Source: Herbidospora mongoliensis
GTDB lineage: Bacteria; Actinomycetota; Actinomycetes; Streptosporangiales; Streptosporangiaceae
Length of the DNA: 64,000 nucleotides
Assembly (NCBI RefSeq): GCF_001570545.1
Contig: NZ_BBXD01000009.1
Location: 923,200 to 987,199, forward strand
Reading direction: 5' to 3'
How positions within the stretch are numbered: the stretch's first letter is position 1; each line of letters begins with the position of its first letter. The translations under genes were made by a program, and so were the position numbers. Shown here piece after piece: positions 25,913-35,363 of this stretch. A model generated the notes under the pieces. It had not been told where the DNA came from, made no database searches, and saw nothing but the letters and a program-made list of their open reading frames with translations.

Positions 25913-27628
25913 CTAAGGGGTGATCTCGAGGTAGGACACCCCGGGCATCGGGAGGTCGAAGGCGACCCGGACGATCGGGCCGCTCGTCGTCACCGGGGGG
26001 GTCAGTTCCTCCAGGACGTTCGACCTGCGCAGGGTCTCCCACTCCTCTTCCGTCGGCCAGTCGGTCTGGCCGTGCCAGTGGGCGCGGATGTTGGAGTGGC
26101 GATCGTCGATGCGGTGGTGGGTGAGGGTGTGGTCGCCTTCCGCCAGGTCGGTGATGGACAGGGTGATCGTGCGGGACAGGTCGGGGTCTCCGTCGGCTTT
26201 GGACTGGTTGAGGGTGCCGTTCCACAGCAGGATGCCGACGGTTCCGTCGTCGCGGCGGGCGGCCCAGACCTCCACTCCCCCGGCGTCGCCGTCGACCTTC
26301 GTGACCAGCTCCTCGTCGCCCAGGCGGTTGGCCAGGTCCAGCGCCCACCAGCGAGGTTTGCGCAGGTTGCCGACCGTCAGGAGGCCGAAGCCGCCGTGGA
26401 ACAGCTTCGGTGGGCGGCCCAGCTCCTCGAAGTGGTCGGAGGCGACCCAGTGGGCCAGGGCTTCGAGCCGTCCCGCAGCCGACTTCATGCCGTGGAGCAG
26501 GAAGGACGCACCGAACGGGCCGTCGCCGATGCCGTGGAAGTGGGTGGGCGTCGGTCCCCATTCGGTCCACCAGATCGGGGTGCCGGCCAGCCCGTGGCGT
26601 TCGAGGGCCGGGCGCCAGTCGAGAGGCGCGTTGCCGTAGGTGTGGGTGGAGATGAAGTCGACCGGCAGGCCTCTCGCGATCAGCTCCTCGACCCAGCCGT
26701 TCGCGGCCGATGAGGGGCCGCCCACTCGCAGCGAAGAGTGCACATCCTTCACGGCGGCGGCGCTGATCTCGTACAGGCGGAAATAGTCTTCCGGCGTGCC
26801 GGACCAGAAGACCTCGAGGTTCGGTTCGTTCCAGACCTCGAAGGCCCAGTGGTCGATCAGTTCCTGGACGCCGTAGCGGTCGGCGCAGTGCTGGGTGAAG
26901 GCGCGGATCAGGTCGCCCCAGGCGTCCCAGTCCTTCGGGGGGCTGATGATCGCCTCGTAGCCGAAGACCGTCTTCGTGGGGTCGGAGGCCAGGTCGGCGG
27001 GCATGAAGGACAGTTCGACGATGGGGCGCATGCCGAGGCCGGTGATGGTGTCGTAGATCTGGTCGACCCGGGAGAAGTCATAGCCGTCGGGGAGGATGCG
27101 GACCTCGTCCAGGATGGCGTGGGCGCGCACGGTCGCCACGCCCAGCTCGGTGTGGGCCAGGCGGAGGGCCTCGATGAGTTCCTTCTCTTCGAGCATGTAC
27201 GACAGATGCTCCGACCCGATCATGAACCGCCATGGCCTGGGGAGCTCCCGGGCGACATTTCCGGAAATGTCGACCTTGGTCACGCCTGACCCACCCGAAG
27301 AACCGTGGACGGGCGAACCGGCCGGTCCGTTCACCGCCGAGACGCGATACCAGCAGGGGTCCTGGCCCGTGTCCACGTATCGGCAGGAGGGAACGGCGGA
27401 GACATCCACGTCAGGCTGGCTCGTGACGGCGTAGGGCCCCTCGCGGAACGGGGACCGCTCGACCGTGTAGCCGGTCGCTCCCGGCACCGGCTCCCAGGTC
27501 AGGGTCACGCAGCCGCGCCCGGGGGTGGCGCGCAGGCCCCCCGGCGGGGGCAGGTCCACGGCCGGAGCCGTGGTCACCTCCCCCGACTGACGGTGGATAC
27601 GTGCCTGCCAGTCGCGACGGGCCTTCAC
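25913..27628 (-). CDS. GH39-type glycoside hydrolase with N-terminal Fn3 domain
   Basis: 571 residues. A short linker leads to a fibronectin type III domain (~30-105, PPGGLRATPGRGCVTLTWEP...GYTVERS). A (beta/alpha)8 domain follows with the clan GH-A acid/base EVWNEPN (Glu268) and a nucleophile candidate in WWTEWG (Glu356), then a beta-sandwich C-terminus. GH39 members include beta-xylosidases and alpha-L-iduronidase-like enzymes; the sugar is not readable. No signal peptide is seen, so it may act inside on imported oligosaccharide. GTG 27628 overlaps the upstream stop (GTGA) and has GGGAGG 7 nt before it. Last gene of the sugar operon. Confidence 0.82.
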   Translation of the reverse strand: MKARRDWQARIHRQSGEVTTAPAVDLPPPGGLRATPGRGCVTLTWEPVPGATGYTVERSPFREGPYAVTSQPDVDVSAVPSCRYVDTGQDPCWYRVSAVNGPAGSPVHGSSGGSGVTKVDISGNVARELPRPWRFMIGSEHLSYMLEEKELIEALRLAHTELGVATVRAHAILDEVRILPDGYDFSRVDQIYDTITGLGMRPIVELSFMPADLASDPTKTVFGYEAIISPPKDWDAWGDLIRAFTQHCADRYGVQELIDHWAFEVWNEPNLEVFWSGTPEDYFRLYEISAAAVKDVHSSLRVGGPSSAANGWVEELIARGLPVDFISTHTYGNAPLDWRPALERHGLAGTPIWWTEWGPTPTHFHGIGDGPFGASFLLHGMKSAAGRLEALAHWVASDHFEELGRPPKLFHGGFGLLTVGNLRKPRWWALDLANRLGDEELVTKVDGDAGGVEVWAARRDDGTVGILLWNGTLNQSKADGDPDLSRTITLSITDLAEGDHTLTHHRIDDRHSNIRAHWHGQTDWPTEEEWETLRRSNVLEELTPPVTTSGPIVRVAFDLPMPGVSYLEITP

Positions 27629-29118
27629 GGACGGACCTCCCACGTCTCCTGCGACAGCACCGGCTTCAGGGCCCTTTCGACGTCCCGCGACGCGAAGTAG
27701 CCGCGCAGCTTGTCCCTGGTCAGCCGGTTGCCGAGCGCGATCATGATCATGCCCTGGTCGAGGGCGAGGTACTGCTTGGCCACGGTCTTGCTCTTGACGG
27801 CGACGGCGTCGTAGAAGCCGCCGGGGCCGTACGAGTCGAAGTCCTTCTTGATCTTGGCCAGGTTGTCGAGCGCGTCCTTCTCGGCGTAGCGCAGCGCCAG
27901 GAAGGAGGCGTGCGGGGTCACGACGCCGTCGCCGTAGGAAGCGGGCTCGGGCTTGGCCGGGCGGCAGTCGCCGTAGCCGTAGTCGACCGAGGTCCGCTCC
28001 TGGTCGGAGGTGTAGCCGTCGGTGTCCATGCCGAGCGCGTCCACGCCGTATTCGCGGTAGCCGCCGGCCGGGTTGTTCGACGGGGAGAAGCCCCAGTAGC
28101 CGTACTTGGCATCGTCGAGCCCGTGAACCTTCTGAGCCTTCACGTAGACCGGATGGTTACGGCCCCAGGACTTCGCTCCCCAGACGTCCTCCGGTACGAG
28201 CTGCGGCACCATCAGCGCCTCGAACATGCTGCCGCCCCAGGTGGGAACCAGGCGCATGCCCTTGTAGCCGTAGGTGCCCTCGAACACCCGGACGCCCTCG
28301 AAGGTCTGCCAGGTCCCCTCGGCCTTCTGCTCGGCCCAGCTGAAGTCGCAGGTGTCGGAGGGATGGGTGCGCAGCATCCCGAAATAGTGCGCCTTGGGGA
28401 TCTGGTTGAGGGCGATCCCGACATACGACGTGATCCGCGTCTCGGTCATCGCGCCGTAGTGGTGGCAGGTGGAGTAGACGGTCGTCCCGGAGTCGTTGTA
28501 GTCGCTCTCGGTGGAGCAGCCTTCGGGCTTGACCGGCCAGAACCCGCCCCTGAGCAGGCCCGTTCCCTGCGCGGCGGCGCCCTGCGGGTCGTAGTAGGAC
28601 GAGAAGTCCATGCTCCGGACCAGCTTGTCGGCATCCCGCGCGACACTCGGCACCGCCGAGCGGATCATGAGTAAGGCCGCCCCGAGCCACCCGTTGTCGA
28701 CACTGGACGCGAAGGCCGCGACCGGGTCGCCGCTGTCGGGCCAGGTCTTCACCAGGGCGAGGGTGTGCGGGTCGTACCAGTTGAAGAACTGGCCGGTCGG
28801 TTCGTGGCGTTCCAGCTTCTGTACGTTTTTCAGCACCTGGGAAACCCGGCGCTCCGCGTCACGGGCGGAGATGATCCCGGTGTCGCGGGCGGCGACCGTG
28901 CTCCACAGGTAGGTCGCGATGTTCGTCGGTGAGGTCACCTTCGCGCGGGTCGCCGGATCGAGGGTGCCCTCGATCTTGTCGGCCGGCAGGCCCGTGGCCG
29001 GGTCGACCATGGCCGTCATCGACTTCCAGGTGTCCTTCGCGTAGGTCTTCAGAACGTTGTCGGCAGGCGGAGCCCCCATGGGGGACACGGCCAGCAGAAC
29101 GGCCAGCGCCATTCGCAT
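27625..29118 (-). CDS. PF10091 (Glycoamylase)-family glycosidase, possible beta-1,2-glucanase type
   Basis: 497 residues. A short N-terminal hydrophobic stretch (MALAVLLAVSPMGA) suggests export. The alpha/alpha-barrel core has the PF10091 landmark KYGYWGFSPSNNPAGGYREYGVDALGM, split over ~320-350, and GTGLLRGGFWP earlier. Family members include GH144 endo-beta-1,2-glucanases and uncharacterised bacterial glucosidases. RBS AAGGA lies 9 nt before the ATG. Encoded 12 bp after the second permease, pointing to degradation of the sugar that the transporter imports. Confidence 0.78.
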   Translation of the reverse strand: MRMALAVLLAVSPMGAPPADNVLKTYAKDTWKSMTAMVDPATGLPADKIEGTLDPATRAKVTSPTNIATYLWSTVAARDTGIISARDAERRVSQVLKNVQKLERHEPTGQFFNWYDPHTLALVKTWPDSGDPVAAFASSVDNGWLGAALLMIRSAVPSVARDADKLVRSMDFSSYYDPQGAAAQGTGLLRGGFWPVKPEGCSTESDYNDSGTTVYSTCHHYGAMTETRITSYVGIALNQIPKAHYFGMLRTHPSDTCDFSWAEQKAEGTWQTFEGVRVFEGTYGYKGMRLVPTWGGSMFEALMVPQLVPEDVWGAKSWGRNHPVYVKAQKVHGLDDAKYGYWGFSPSNNPAGGYREYGVDALGMDTDGYTSDQERTSVDYGYGDCRPAKPEPASYGDGVVTPHASFLALRYAEKDALDNLAKIKKDFDSYGPGGFYDAVAVKSKTVAKQYLALDQGMIMIALGNRLTRDKLRGYFASRDVERALKPVLSQETWEVRP

Positions 29119-29130
29119 ACGCGCGGTTCC

Positions 29131-29940
29131 TTACTTGAGTCCGGTCGAGGCGATGCCCTGCACGAAGTACCGCTGCAGGAACAGGAAGAGCAGGAGGATC
29201 GGGGCGACCACCACGACGGCGCCGGCGATGAGCAGGCCGTACTGGGTCGCCTGGGCGTTGCTGAAGATGGCCAGCGCGACGGGCAGGGTGTACATGTCCT
29301 CGCTCTGGGCCACCACGGCGGGCCACAGGAAGTTGTTCCACGAGGTCATGAACGTGATCAGGCCGAGGGTCGCGAGGGCGGGGCGGCACAGCGGCAGCAC
29401 GATCGAGAAGAAGATGCGGAACTCCTTGGCCCCGTCGACGCGGGCGGCCTGGATGAGCTCGTCCGGGATGTCGGAGATGAACTGCCGCATCATGAAGATC
29501 CCGAGCGGCGCCACCACGAACGGCAGCACGATGCCGAGGAACGTGTTGACCAGGCCCATCTTCGCGATCAGCACGAACTGGGGCACCATCACGACGATCG
29601 CGGGCACCATCATCTGCACCATGACCAGGCCGAACAGGGTGTTCCTGAACCGGAACCGCAGCTTGGCGAAGGCGTAGCCGACCATCGAGCACAGCAGCAG
29701 GTTGGCCACCACCAGGGCGATGGCGATGATCGCGCTGTTGAGGAACGCGGTGCCCATGTTCATCCGCTCGAACAGGCCGCTGTAGTTGCTCGTCGTCCAG
29801 TCGGCCGGGAGCAGGGCCGGCGGGTTCTGCCGGATCTCGCTTTCAGGCTTGAACGAGGCCAGCATCGTCCACGCGAATGGGAAGATCACCACGAGCAGCC
29901 CGGCGGTCAGCAGGACATAGGTGGATACCCGCCGTTTCAT
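29131..29940 (-). CDS. CUT1 carbohydrate ABC transporter permease (MalG-type)
   Basis: 269 residues with six hydrophobic segments. The EAA-loop that contacts the ATPase reads IQAARVDGAKEFRIFFSIVLPL. ATG 29940 overlaps the stop of the other permease (ATGA). The operon has no ATPase gene, so a shared MsiK-type ATPase encoded elsewhere probably energises it, as known for actinobacterial CUT1 importers. Confidence 0.93.
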   Translation of the reverse strand: MKRRVSTYVLLTAGLLVVIFPFAWTMLASFKPESEIRQNPPALLPADWTTSNYSGLFERMNMGTAFLNSAIIAIALVVANLLLCSMVGYAFAKLRFRFRNTLFGLVMVQMMVPAIVVMVPQFVLIAKMGLVNTFLGIVLPFVVAPLGIFMMRQFISDIPDELIQAARVDGAKEFRIFFSIVLPLCRPALATLGLITFMTSWNNFLWPAVVAQSEDMYTLPVALAIFSNAQATQYGLLIAGAVVVVAPILLLFLFLQRYFVQGIASTGLK

Positions 29941-30866
29941 GAGCGCCTCCCGATCCGGAACTGGAGCAGCGCCAGCGCGACGATCACGGTGAACAGCACG
30001 GTGGCGGCGGCGCCGGCGTAGCCGTAGGCGCCCGCGCCGAACTGGTTGTAGATGGCCAGCGAGGCCGAGGTGGTCGCGCCCGCGGGGCCGCCCTTGGTCA
30101 TGACCAGGGGCTCCTCCATGAACTGGGCGAACCCGATCGACGAATAGACCGTGCAGAACAGCAGCGCGGGCCGCAGCATCGGCACGGTGACCGACCGGAA
30201 CCGCTGCCAGCGCCCGGCCCCGTCGATGTCGGCGGCCTCGTAGAGCTCCTTCGGGATCCCCTGGAGCGCGGCCAGCAGCACGACCATGTCGAACCCGAAG
30301 CTCCGCCAGGCGGTCATCACGATGATCACCGGGAGCGCGGTGTTCTCGTCCGACAGCCACGCGGGGCCGTCGATCCCGACCCAGCCGAGGACCTGGTTGA
30401 TCGGTCCGGCGTCAGGGTCGAGCAGGAAGCGCCAGGCCACCGCGATGCCGATGATGCTGGTGATGTACGGGGTGTAGTAGCCCAGCCGGAAGAACGCGGC
30501 CGGCAGCCGGGCGATCCCCGAGTTGAGCGCCACGGCGGCGGCCAGGCCCAGCGCGATGGTCAGCGGCAGGGCGGTGACGACGAAGATGAGCGTGTTGAAC
30601 GCGGCCTTGCGCATCAGTTCGTCGTTGAACAGCCGCAGGTAGTTCTCCAGGCCGACGACGTCGACCGCGAGCGGGTCGCGGACGTCCGTGCTGCGCATGT
30701 CGGTGAAGCTCATGCCGAGCCCGGCCAGCAGCGGACCGGCCCAGAACACGACGAACACGACGAGGAAGGGCAGCACGAAGATCCACGCGACCCAGGAGTT
30801 GCGGGGCTTCCTGAGTCTCGGCTTCGCCGCCTGTTTCAGGGCGGGTCTCTCCAGGGTGGTCGCCAT
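29937..30866 (-). CDS. CUT1 carbohydrate ABC transporter permease (MalF-type)
   Basis: 309 residues. A basic cytosolic N-terminus is followed by six membrane spans; EAA-loop LYEAADIDGAGRWQRFRSVTVPML. It heterodimerises with the downstream-encoded permease. ATG start 2 bp after the binding protein gene. Confidence 0.93.
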   Translation of the reverse strand: MATTLERPALKQAAKPRLRKPRNSWVAWIFVLPFLVVFVVFWAGPLLAGLGMSFTDMRSTDVRDPLAVDVVGLENYLRLFNDELMRKAAFNTLIFVVTALPLTIALGLAAAVALNSGIARLPAAFFRLGYYTPYITSIIGIAVAWRFLLDPDAGPINQVLGWVGIDGPAWLSDENTALPVIIVMTAWRSFGFDMVVLLAALQGIPKELYEAADIDGAGRWQRFRSVTVPMLRPALLFCTVYSSIGFAQFMEEPLVMTKGGPAGATTSASLAIYNQFGAGAYGYAGAAATVLFTVIVALALLQFRIGRRS

Positions 30867-30868
30867 GA

Positions 30869-32110
30869 TCAGGCCCCGGTGCCGATCTGGTCGGCCTGCT
30901 CCTGCATGCGCTTGGCGGTGGTGGCCGCGTCCTGCTTGCCGAGGGCGTACTTCTCCAGCTCGACCTCCATCACCCGGGCCACCTGCTCCCAGGTCGGCAC
31001 GGGCGGGGCCGACTTGGCGTCCTTGAGCTGCTCACCGAAGACCTGGACGCGTTCGTCGGCGGTCAGCGCCGGTTCCTGCCAGGCGGCCTCGACGCTGGGC
31101 AGCGCGGACGCCGTCGTGTACCACTCGGCCTGCACCTTCGGGTCGGTCAGCCAGGTCAGGAACTTCCAGGCGGCGTCGCGGTTGGGCTTGTCCTTGAAGA
31201 CGACCATGTTGCTGCCGCCGACCAGGCTGGTGCCGCCGGCCGGGCCCTTGGGATAGGGCGCGACGGTGAACTTGTCCTTGAAGCCGTCGCCGCCCTCCTG
31301 CTCCATCGAGGTGATCATCCAGGGGCCGGAGTAGAACGCGCCGACCCGGCCGCTGACGAAGGTCTGCGGGAACGCGCCCGTCGGCTGGTTCGTCACGGCG
31401 AGTTCGTCCTTGAAGAAGGAGCCCCAGTGCTCCAGGGCCTGGGTCATCTCCGGGGTGTCGAGGGTCCACTTGCCGTCGGCCTGGAAGTCGCCCCCGGCCT
31501 GGTAGAGCAGCGGGGCCACCTCCTGCCAGGAGCCGGTCCGGAAGTTCTGCTCGACGCCCAGTTCGGCGCCGTTGTCCTTGAGAGTCTTGACGAAGCCGGT
31601 GACCTCGTCCCAGGTGGCCGGGGCCTTGGCGTCCTTGGCCAGGTCGGTTCGGTAGTAGAAGGCGCGGGTCTCGACGTACCAGGGGATGCCGTAGGCGGCG
31701 CCCTCGATGACGCCGGTGCCCCACGCGCCGGGGAAGAAGGCGTTCTGGTCGACCAGGGCGGCGGGGGTGGCCTCGATCGCGCCGGTCTTCACCATCTCGC
31801 CCATCCAGGTGTTGCCGATCATCGAGACGTCGGGGGTGGCGTTCCCCGCGATGGCGGCGGTGATCTTGTCGTGGGCGACGTCCCAGCCCAGGGCCGTGAC
31901 GTTGACGGTGATGCCGGGGTTGGCCTGCTCGAACTTCTGGGCGAACGCGTCGAGCTTCTCCCCCTCGGTGCCCATCGCCCAGACGGTGACGGTTCCACTG
32001 GCCTTGGCGGTGTCGACGGCCTGCGCCTCTTCCGCGCCGCCACCGGAGTCGCGGCCGCAAGCGGTGGCGGCCAGGGCGACGGCGAGCAGGCCTATGGCGT
32101 ACTTCTTCAC
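30869..32110 (-). CDS. Sugar ABC transporter substrate-binding lipoprotein
   Basis: 413 residues. Signal peptide with lipobox ALAATAC (Cys18) predicts a diacylglyceryl anchor outside the membrane. The extracellular solute-binding type 1 fold is supported by TVTVWAMGTEGEKLDAFAQKFEQANPGITVNV and the GRVGAFYSGPWMI region. GTG 32110 has AGGAGG 4 nt upstream and overlaps the lacI-like stop, so the regulator and importer are one transcript. Ligand unknown; the downstream glycosidases suggest an oligosaccharide. Confidence 0.93.
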   Translation of the reverse strand: MKKYAIGLLAVALAATACGRDSGGGAEEAQAVDTAKASGTVTVWAMGTEGEKLDAFAQKFEQANPGITVNVTALGWDVAHDKITAAIAGNATPDVSMIGNTWMGEMVKTGAIEATPAALVDQNAFFPGAWGTGVIEGAAYGIPWYVETRAFYYRTDLAKDAKAPATWDEVTGFVKTLKDNGAELGVEQNFRTGSWQEVAPLLYQAGGDFQADGKWTLDTPEMTQALEHWGSFFKDELAVTNQPTGAFPQTFVSGRVGAFYSGPWMITSMEQEGGDGFKDKFTVAPYPKGPAGGTSLVGGSNMVVFKDKPNRDAAWKFLTWLTDPKVQAEWYTTASALPSVEAAWQEPALTADERVQVFGEQLKDAKSAPPVPTWEQVARVMEVELEKYALGKQDAATTAKRMQEQADQIGTGA

Positions 32111-33108
32111 TGTTCCTCCTGTGCTGGGGGGTGCGGGCCACAGCTCGACCTGATGACGAGGTCGGTGGCCAGAACGCGCGTGGTGTTCGTGGGCTCCACT
32201 CCGGCGATCAGCTCGTCCAGGACGCGGGCGGCGGCGCCGCCGAGCTCGCGCAGGGGCTGGCGCACGGTGGTGAGGGCCGGGCGGGCGTGGCGGGCGGCCA
32301 TGATGTCGTCCCAGCCGGTGACGGCGACGTCGCCGGGAATCTTCAGGTTCAGTTCCTCGGCGGCCAGGATCACGCCGAGGGCGACCTGGTCGTCGGCGCA
32401 CATGACCACGTCGGGGTTGTCCGGGAGCAGCCTCAGCCCGGCTTCGTAGCCGCCTTCGACCGTGTACGGGCACTCGACCGGTCGCGGCACCGGGATCCCG
32501 TGGAGGCCGAGGGTGCGGGCGACCGCTGTCCAGCGCTGGCTGACGTCGCCCTCGTCGTGGCCGCCGGCCAGCGCGAACGCGCGGTGGCCGTGGGCGATCA
32601 GGTGCACGGCCAGCGCCTCGGCGGCGCCTCCGTTCTCACTGCGCACGGCCTCGGTGCCCGGGTGGGCGTCGCGGGCCAGCAGCACCGTGGGCAGGCCCGA
32701 TTCGGCCAGCTCGGTGAGCATGGCGTCGGAGAGCGTCTGACCGAACACGACGAGCCCGTCCACCCGGGTGGCCAGGTCTTTCACCGTCGCCGGGACACCG
32801 TCGCGATCGCGCGTGGACAGGATCAGGACCGACCGGCCGAGTTCGGCGGCGACCTCCTCGTATCCGAGGAGCACTTCGGCGAAGTAGGGCCCCGACAGGT
32901 CGGGGAAGACGATCCCGTTGGCGGCGTGGCGGCCCTCGGCGAGCGAGACGCCGAGGCGGCTGGGTGTGAACTTGAGCTGCTCGACCGCCCGCTGGACCTT
33001 CTCACGGGTCGCCGCCGACACCGGACCGGTGTTGCGCAGCGCCCGGGAGACCGTGGCGATGGACACCCCGGCCAAACGTGCGACTTCGTAGATCGTCGAG
33101 TCGGACAC
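32107..33108 (-). CDS. LacI-family transcriptional regulator of the sugar operon
   Basis: 333 residues. N-terminal HTH STIYEVARLAGVSIATVSRALRN followed by hinge helix SRLGVSLAEGR and a periplasmic-binding-protein-like sensor domain (FPDLSGPYFAEVLLGYE... VAVTGWDD). GTG 33108 has GAGGAG 5 nt upstream. As first gene of the operon with an operator just upstream it should repress its own transcription and that of the transporter and glycosidase genes until the sugar binds. Confidence 0.93.
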   Translation of the reverse strand: MSDSTIYEVARLAGVSIATVSRALRNTGPVSAATREKVQRAVEQLKFTPSRLGVSLAEGRHAANGIVFPDLSGPYFAEVLLGYEEVAAELGRSVLILSTRDRDGVPATVKDLATRVDGLVVFGQTLSDAMLTELAESGLPTVLLARDAHPGTEAVRSENGGAAEALAVHLIAHGHRAFALAGGHDEGDVSQRWTAVARTLGLHGIPVPRPVECPYTVEGGYEAGLRLLPDNPDVVMCADDQVALGVILAAEELNLKIPGDVAVTGWDDIMAARHARPALTTVRQPLRELGGAAARVLDELIAGVEPTNTTRVLATDLVIRSSCGPHPPAQEEQ

Positions 33109-33124
33109 CCGTGCTCCTCGTGTG

Positions 33125-33138
33125 TGTAAGCGCTTCCA
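33125..33138 (-). promoter_or_regulatory. LacI-family operator of the sugar operon
   Basis: On the minus strand TGGAAGCGCTTACA, which fits the LacI/GalR consensus TGNNARCGNTNNCA at every fixed position, centred on AGCGCT. It lies 16 nt upstream of the regulator start codon. Confidence 0.8.
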
Positions 33139-33217
33139 CTGCCCCGACAGTGAAGCACGTCACACCGAGATTTATTACGGTTTTATAACTACGGCCCCGA
33201 CCGGCGAAGGTCACGTT

Positions 33218-33247
33218 TTCACACTTGGAGCCGGGGATTTGTATCCT
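33218..33247 (+). promoter_or_regulatory. Promoter of leaderless DUF4191 gene
   Basis: -10 TATCCT (33242-33247) lies 7 nt before ATG 33255; a possible -35 TTCACA sits 18 nt upstream of it. No ribosome binding site. Confidence 0.55.
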
Positions 33248-33254
33248 TCAGAGC

Positions 33255-33932
33255 ATGGCGAAGGACTCGGCGAACCCAGGCCGCATCAAGCAGCTCAGGA
33301 TGGTCGCGCAGATCATCAAGAAGGCCAATCCCAAGGGGATGCCGCTCGTATACCTGACGGTCGTCGGCGTGATCGCGCTGGCGGTCGTCATCGGTCTGCT
33401 GACCGGCGCGTTCTGGTATGTGATCATTCTCGGCATCCCGGTCGCGCTGCTGGCCGGCATGCTGCTGTTCGGCCGGTTCGCTCAGCGGGCCCAATATTCG
33501 ATGCTCCACGGCCAGCCCGGCGCGGTCTACGCGATCCTCCAGGGCATGCGCGGGAACTGGATGGTCGAGGAGAAGCCGGTCGCGGTCAACCGCGAGCAGG
33601 ACCTGGTCTTCCGCCTGGTCGGCTACCCCGGCGTCATCCTCGTCTCCGAGGGTCCGGGCACCCGCGTCCAGAAGATGCTGGTGGCCGAGAAGAAGCGGGT
33701 CCAGCGGGTCGCCATCGACGTGCCGGTCTACGACGTGCAGTGCGGCGACGCCGAGGGTCAGGTGCCGCTGGCCAAGCTGCAGCGCCACCTGATGAAGCTG
33801 CCGCGCAACCTGAAGAAGCCGGCCGTCTCCGAGGTCAACAACCGCATGCGCGCGCTGACCCCGTCGATCCCGATGCCCAAGGGCCCGCTGCCCAAGGGCG
33901 CGCGGCTGCCGAAGGGCGTCCGTCCCCGGTGA
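33255..33932 (+). CDS. DUF4191 membrane protein
   Basis: 225 residues with the DUF4191 pattern: a basic start (RIKQLRMVAQIIKKANPKGMP), two membrane helices (~33-52 and ~56-73), FGRFAQRAQYSMLHGQPGAVYAILQGMRG, and a soluble domain ending in a Lys/Pro-rich tail. Widespread in actinobacteria, function unknown. Same strand as, and overlapping by GTGA with, the methyltransferase. Confidence 0.88.
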   Translation: MAKDSANPGRIKQLRMVAQIIKKANPKGMPLVYLTVVGVIALAVVIGLLTGAFWYVIILGIPVALLAGMLLFGRFAQRAQYSMLHGQPGAVYAILQGMRGNWMVEEKPVAVNREQDLVFRLVGYPGVILVSEGPGTRVQKMLVAEKKRVQRVAIDVPVYDVQCGDAEGQVPLAKLQRHLMKLPRNLKKPAVSEVNNRMRALTPSIPMPKGPLPKGARLPKGVRPR

Positions 33933-34705
33933 CGACCCCGGACAGCTTGATCTCCTCGAAGGCCAACCGGGGCTACTGGGATTCCGCGGCCGACGACTAC
34001 CAGGCCGAACACGGGTCCTTTCTCCGTGACGACGGGTTCATCTGGGGCCCCGAAGGGCTCGACGAGTCCTCGGCCTCGCTGCTCGGCGAGGTCCGGGGGC
34101 TCTCGGTTCTCGAGGTCGGATGCGGCGCGGGCCAGTGCGGGCGTTACCTCACCGCGCAGGGCGCGTCGGTGGCGGCGTTCGATGTGTCGCACCGGCAGTT
34201 GCAGCATTCCCGCCGCATCGATCTCGATTCCGGTACGTCTCTGCCGGTCGTCCAGGCCGACGCCGAGAAGATCCCGTTCCTGGACGACAGTTTCGACCTC
34301 GCCTGCTCGGCCTTCGGCGCGCTGCCGTTCGTCGCCGACGCCACCAACACGCTGCGCGAGGTCTCCCGGGTGCTGAAGCCGGGTGGGCAGTTCGTCTTCG
34401 CCGTGTCCCACCCGATGCGCTGGGCCTTTCCCGACGACCCCGGTCCCGGGGGGCTGACGAGCGACCGGTCCTATTTCGACCGCACGCCCTACCTGGAGCA
34501 GAACGAGGCGGGCGAGGTGACGTATGTGGAGCACCACCGCACGATGGGCGACTGGATCAAGGCGATCACCCGTGCGGGGCTGCGTCTCGACGAACTGGTC
34601 GAACCCGAATGGCCTGACGGTCACGACCGGATCTGGGGCGGCTGGAGCCCGTTGCGCGGCCGGCACTTCCCCGGGACGGCGATCTTCCGGGTCACTTCTC
34701 CCTGA
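33929..34705 (+). CDS. Class I SAM-dependent methyltransferase
   Basis: 258 residues of the Methyltransf_11 type. SAM-binding motif I LSVLEVGCGAGQCGRYL, acidic motif II AAFDVS, VQADAEKIPFLDDSFDLACSAFGALPF, and LREVSRVLKPGGQFVFAVSHPM are all clear. The substrate is not predictable. GTG start overlaps the DUF4191 stop. Confidence 0.9.
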   Translation: MTTPDSLISSKANRGYWDSAADDYQAEHGSFLRDDGFIWGPEGLDESSASLLGEVRGLSVLEVGCGAGQCGRYLTAQGASVAAFDVSHRQLQHSRRIDLDSGTSLPVVQADAEKIPFLDDSFDLACSAFGALPFVADATNTLREVSRVLKPGGQFVFAVSHPMRWAFPDDPGPGGLTSDRSYFDRTPYLEQNEAGEVTYVEHHRTMGDWIKAITRAGLRLDELVEPEWPDGHDRIWGGWSPLRGRHFPGTAIFRVTSP

Positions 34706-34812
34706 CTCGTCGGCGAGCTGGGCGGGCGCGGCCGGTTGGCGCCGGTCGCGGCGCCCGGCCGGGGGCGGTGGGCGGCGCATTGGCAGGCGGAGCCGTAACA
34801 GAGAAGAAGCTT

Positions 34813-35265
34813 TTACTTCTCGCGGACGACGACGGTTCCGGCGGAGCGGTCGTGGAGCCCGCGCTGGTCCTTGTCGAAGATCAGCGCCGGGATCGCCAGG
34901 ACGAGCAGGACGGTCCGGATCAGCACCGATTTCGGGGAAGGCTGGCCGCCGGCCAGGGTCACGACCCTGATGTTGACCAGACGCATGCCGAAGGTCATGC
35001 CCATCGTGCCGACGAGCAAGATGTATTCGAGCGCGAGGATGCCCATCGTCACCCAGGCGGCGTCGGGGCCCTTGATGTTCAGCAGCCACTGTGTGATCGC
35101 CCAGGCGCAGATCAGCCAGTCGATCAGCAGTGCCGCCAGGCGCCGGCCGAATCGCGCGACCGAACCTTTACCCTGCTCGGGCAGGCCCAGCCGCTCGCCT
35201 GGATAGGCTTGAACGGCGGGCGTGCCGCTCAGCCAGGTCTGCGTCCAGCGGGGCTCTTTGCTCAT
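34813..35265 (-). CDS. RDD-family membrane protein
   Basis: 150 residues. The RDD domain (~38-145) has RFGRRLAALLIDWLI (Arg-Asp signature), a second helix with TFGMRLVNIRVV, and a final DKDQRGLHDRSAGTVVV. Three membrane spans. Members are proposed transporters or membrane-stability factors. Convergent with the methyltransferase and divergent from glnA. Confidence 0.9.
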   Translation of the reverse strand: MSKEPRWTQTWLSGTPAVQAYPGERLGLPEQGKGSVARFGRRLAALLIDWLICAWAITQWLLNIKGPDAAWVTMGILALEYILLVGTMGMTFGMRLVNIRVVTLAGGQPSPKSVLIRTVLLVLAIPALIFDKDQRGLHDRSAGTVVVREK

Positions 35266-35363
35266 GGATCCAGGGTAATGGCCCCCCTATTCGGTCGTCA
35301 CGATGACCTGCGGCGACGGCGGCAATTACACCCTGCGGTCAGGTTTCGACAGCGTGCTTCCCA

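Noticed and set aside
34720..34800. GC-rich hairpin between methyltransferase and RDD genes as a terminator
   Set aside because: Several alternative weak pairings and no T-run; not specific enough to call.
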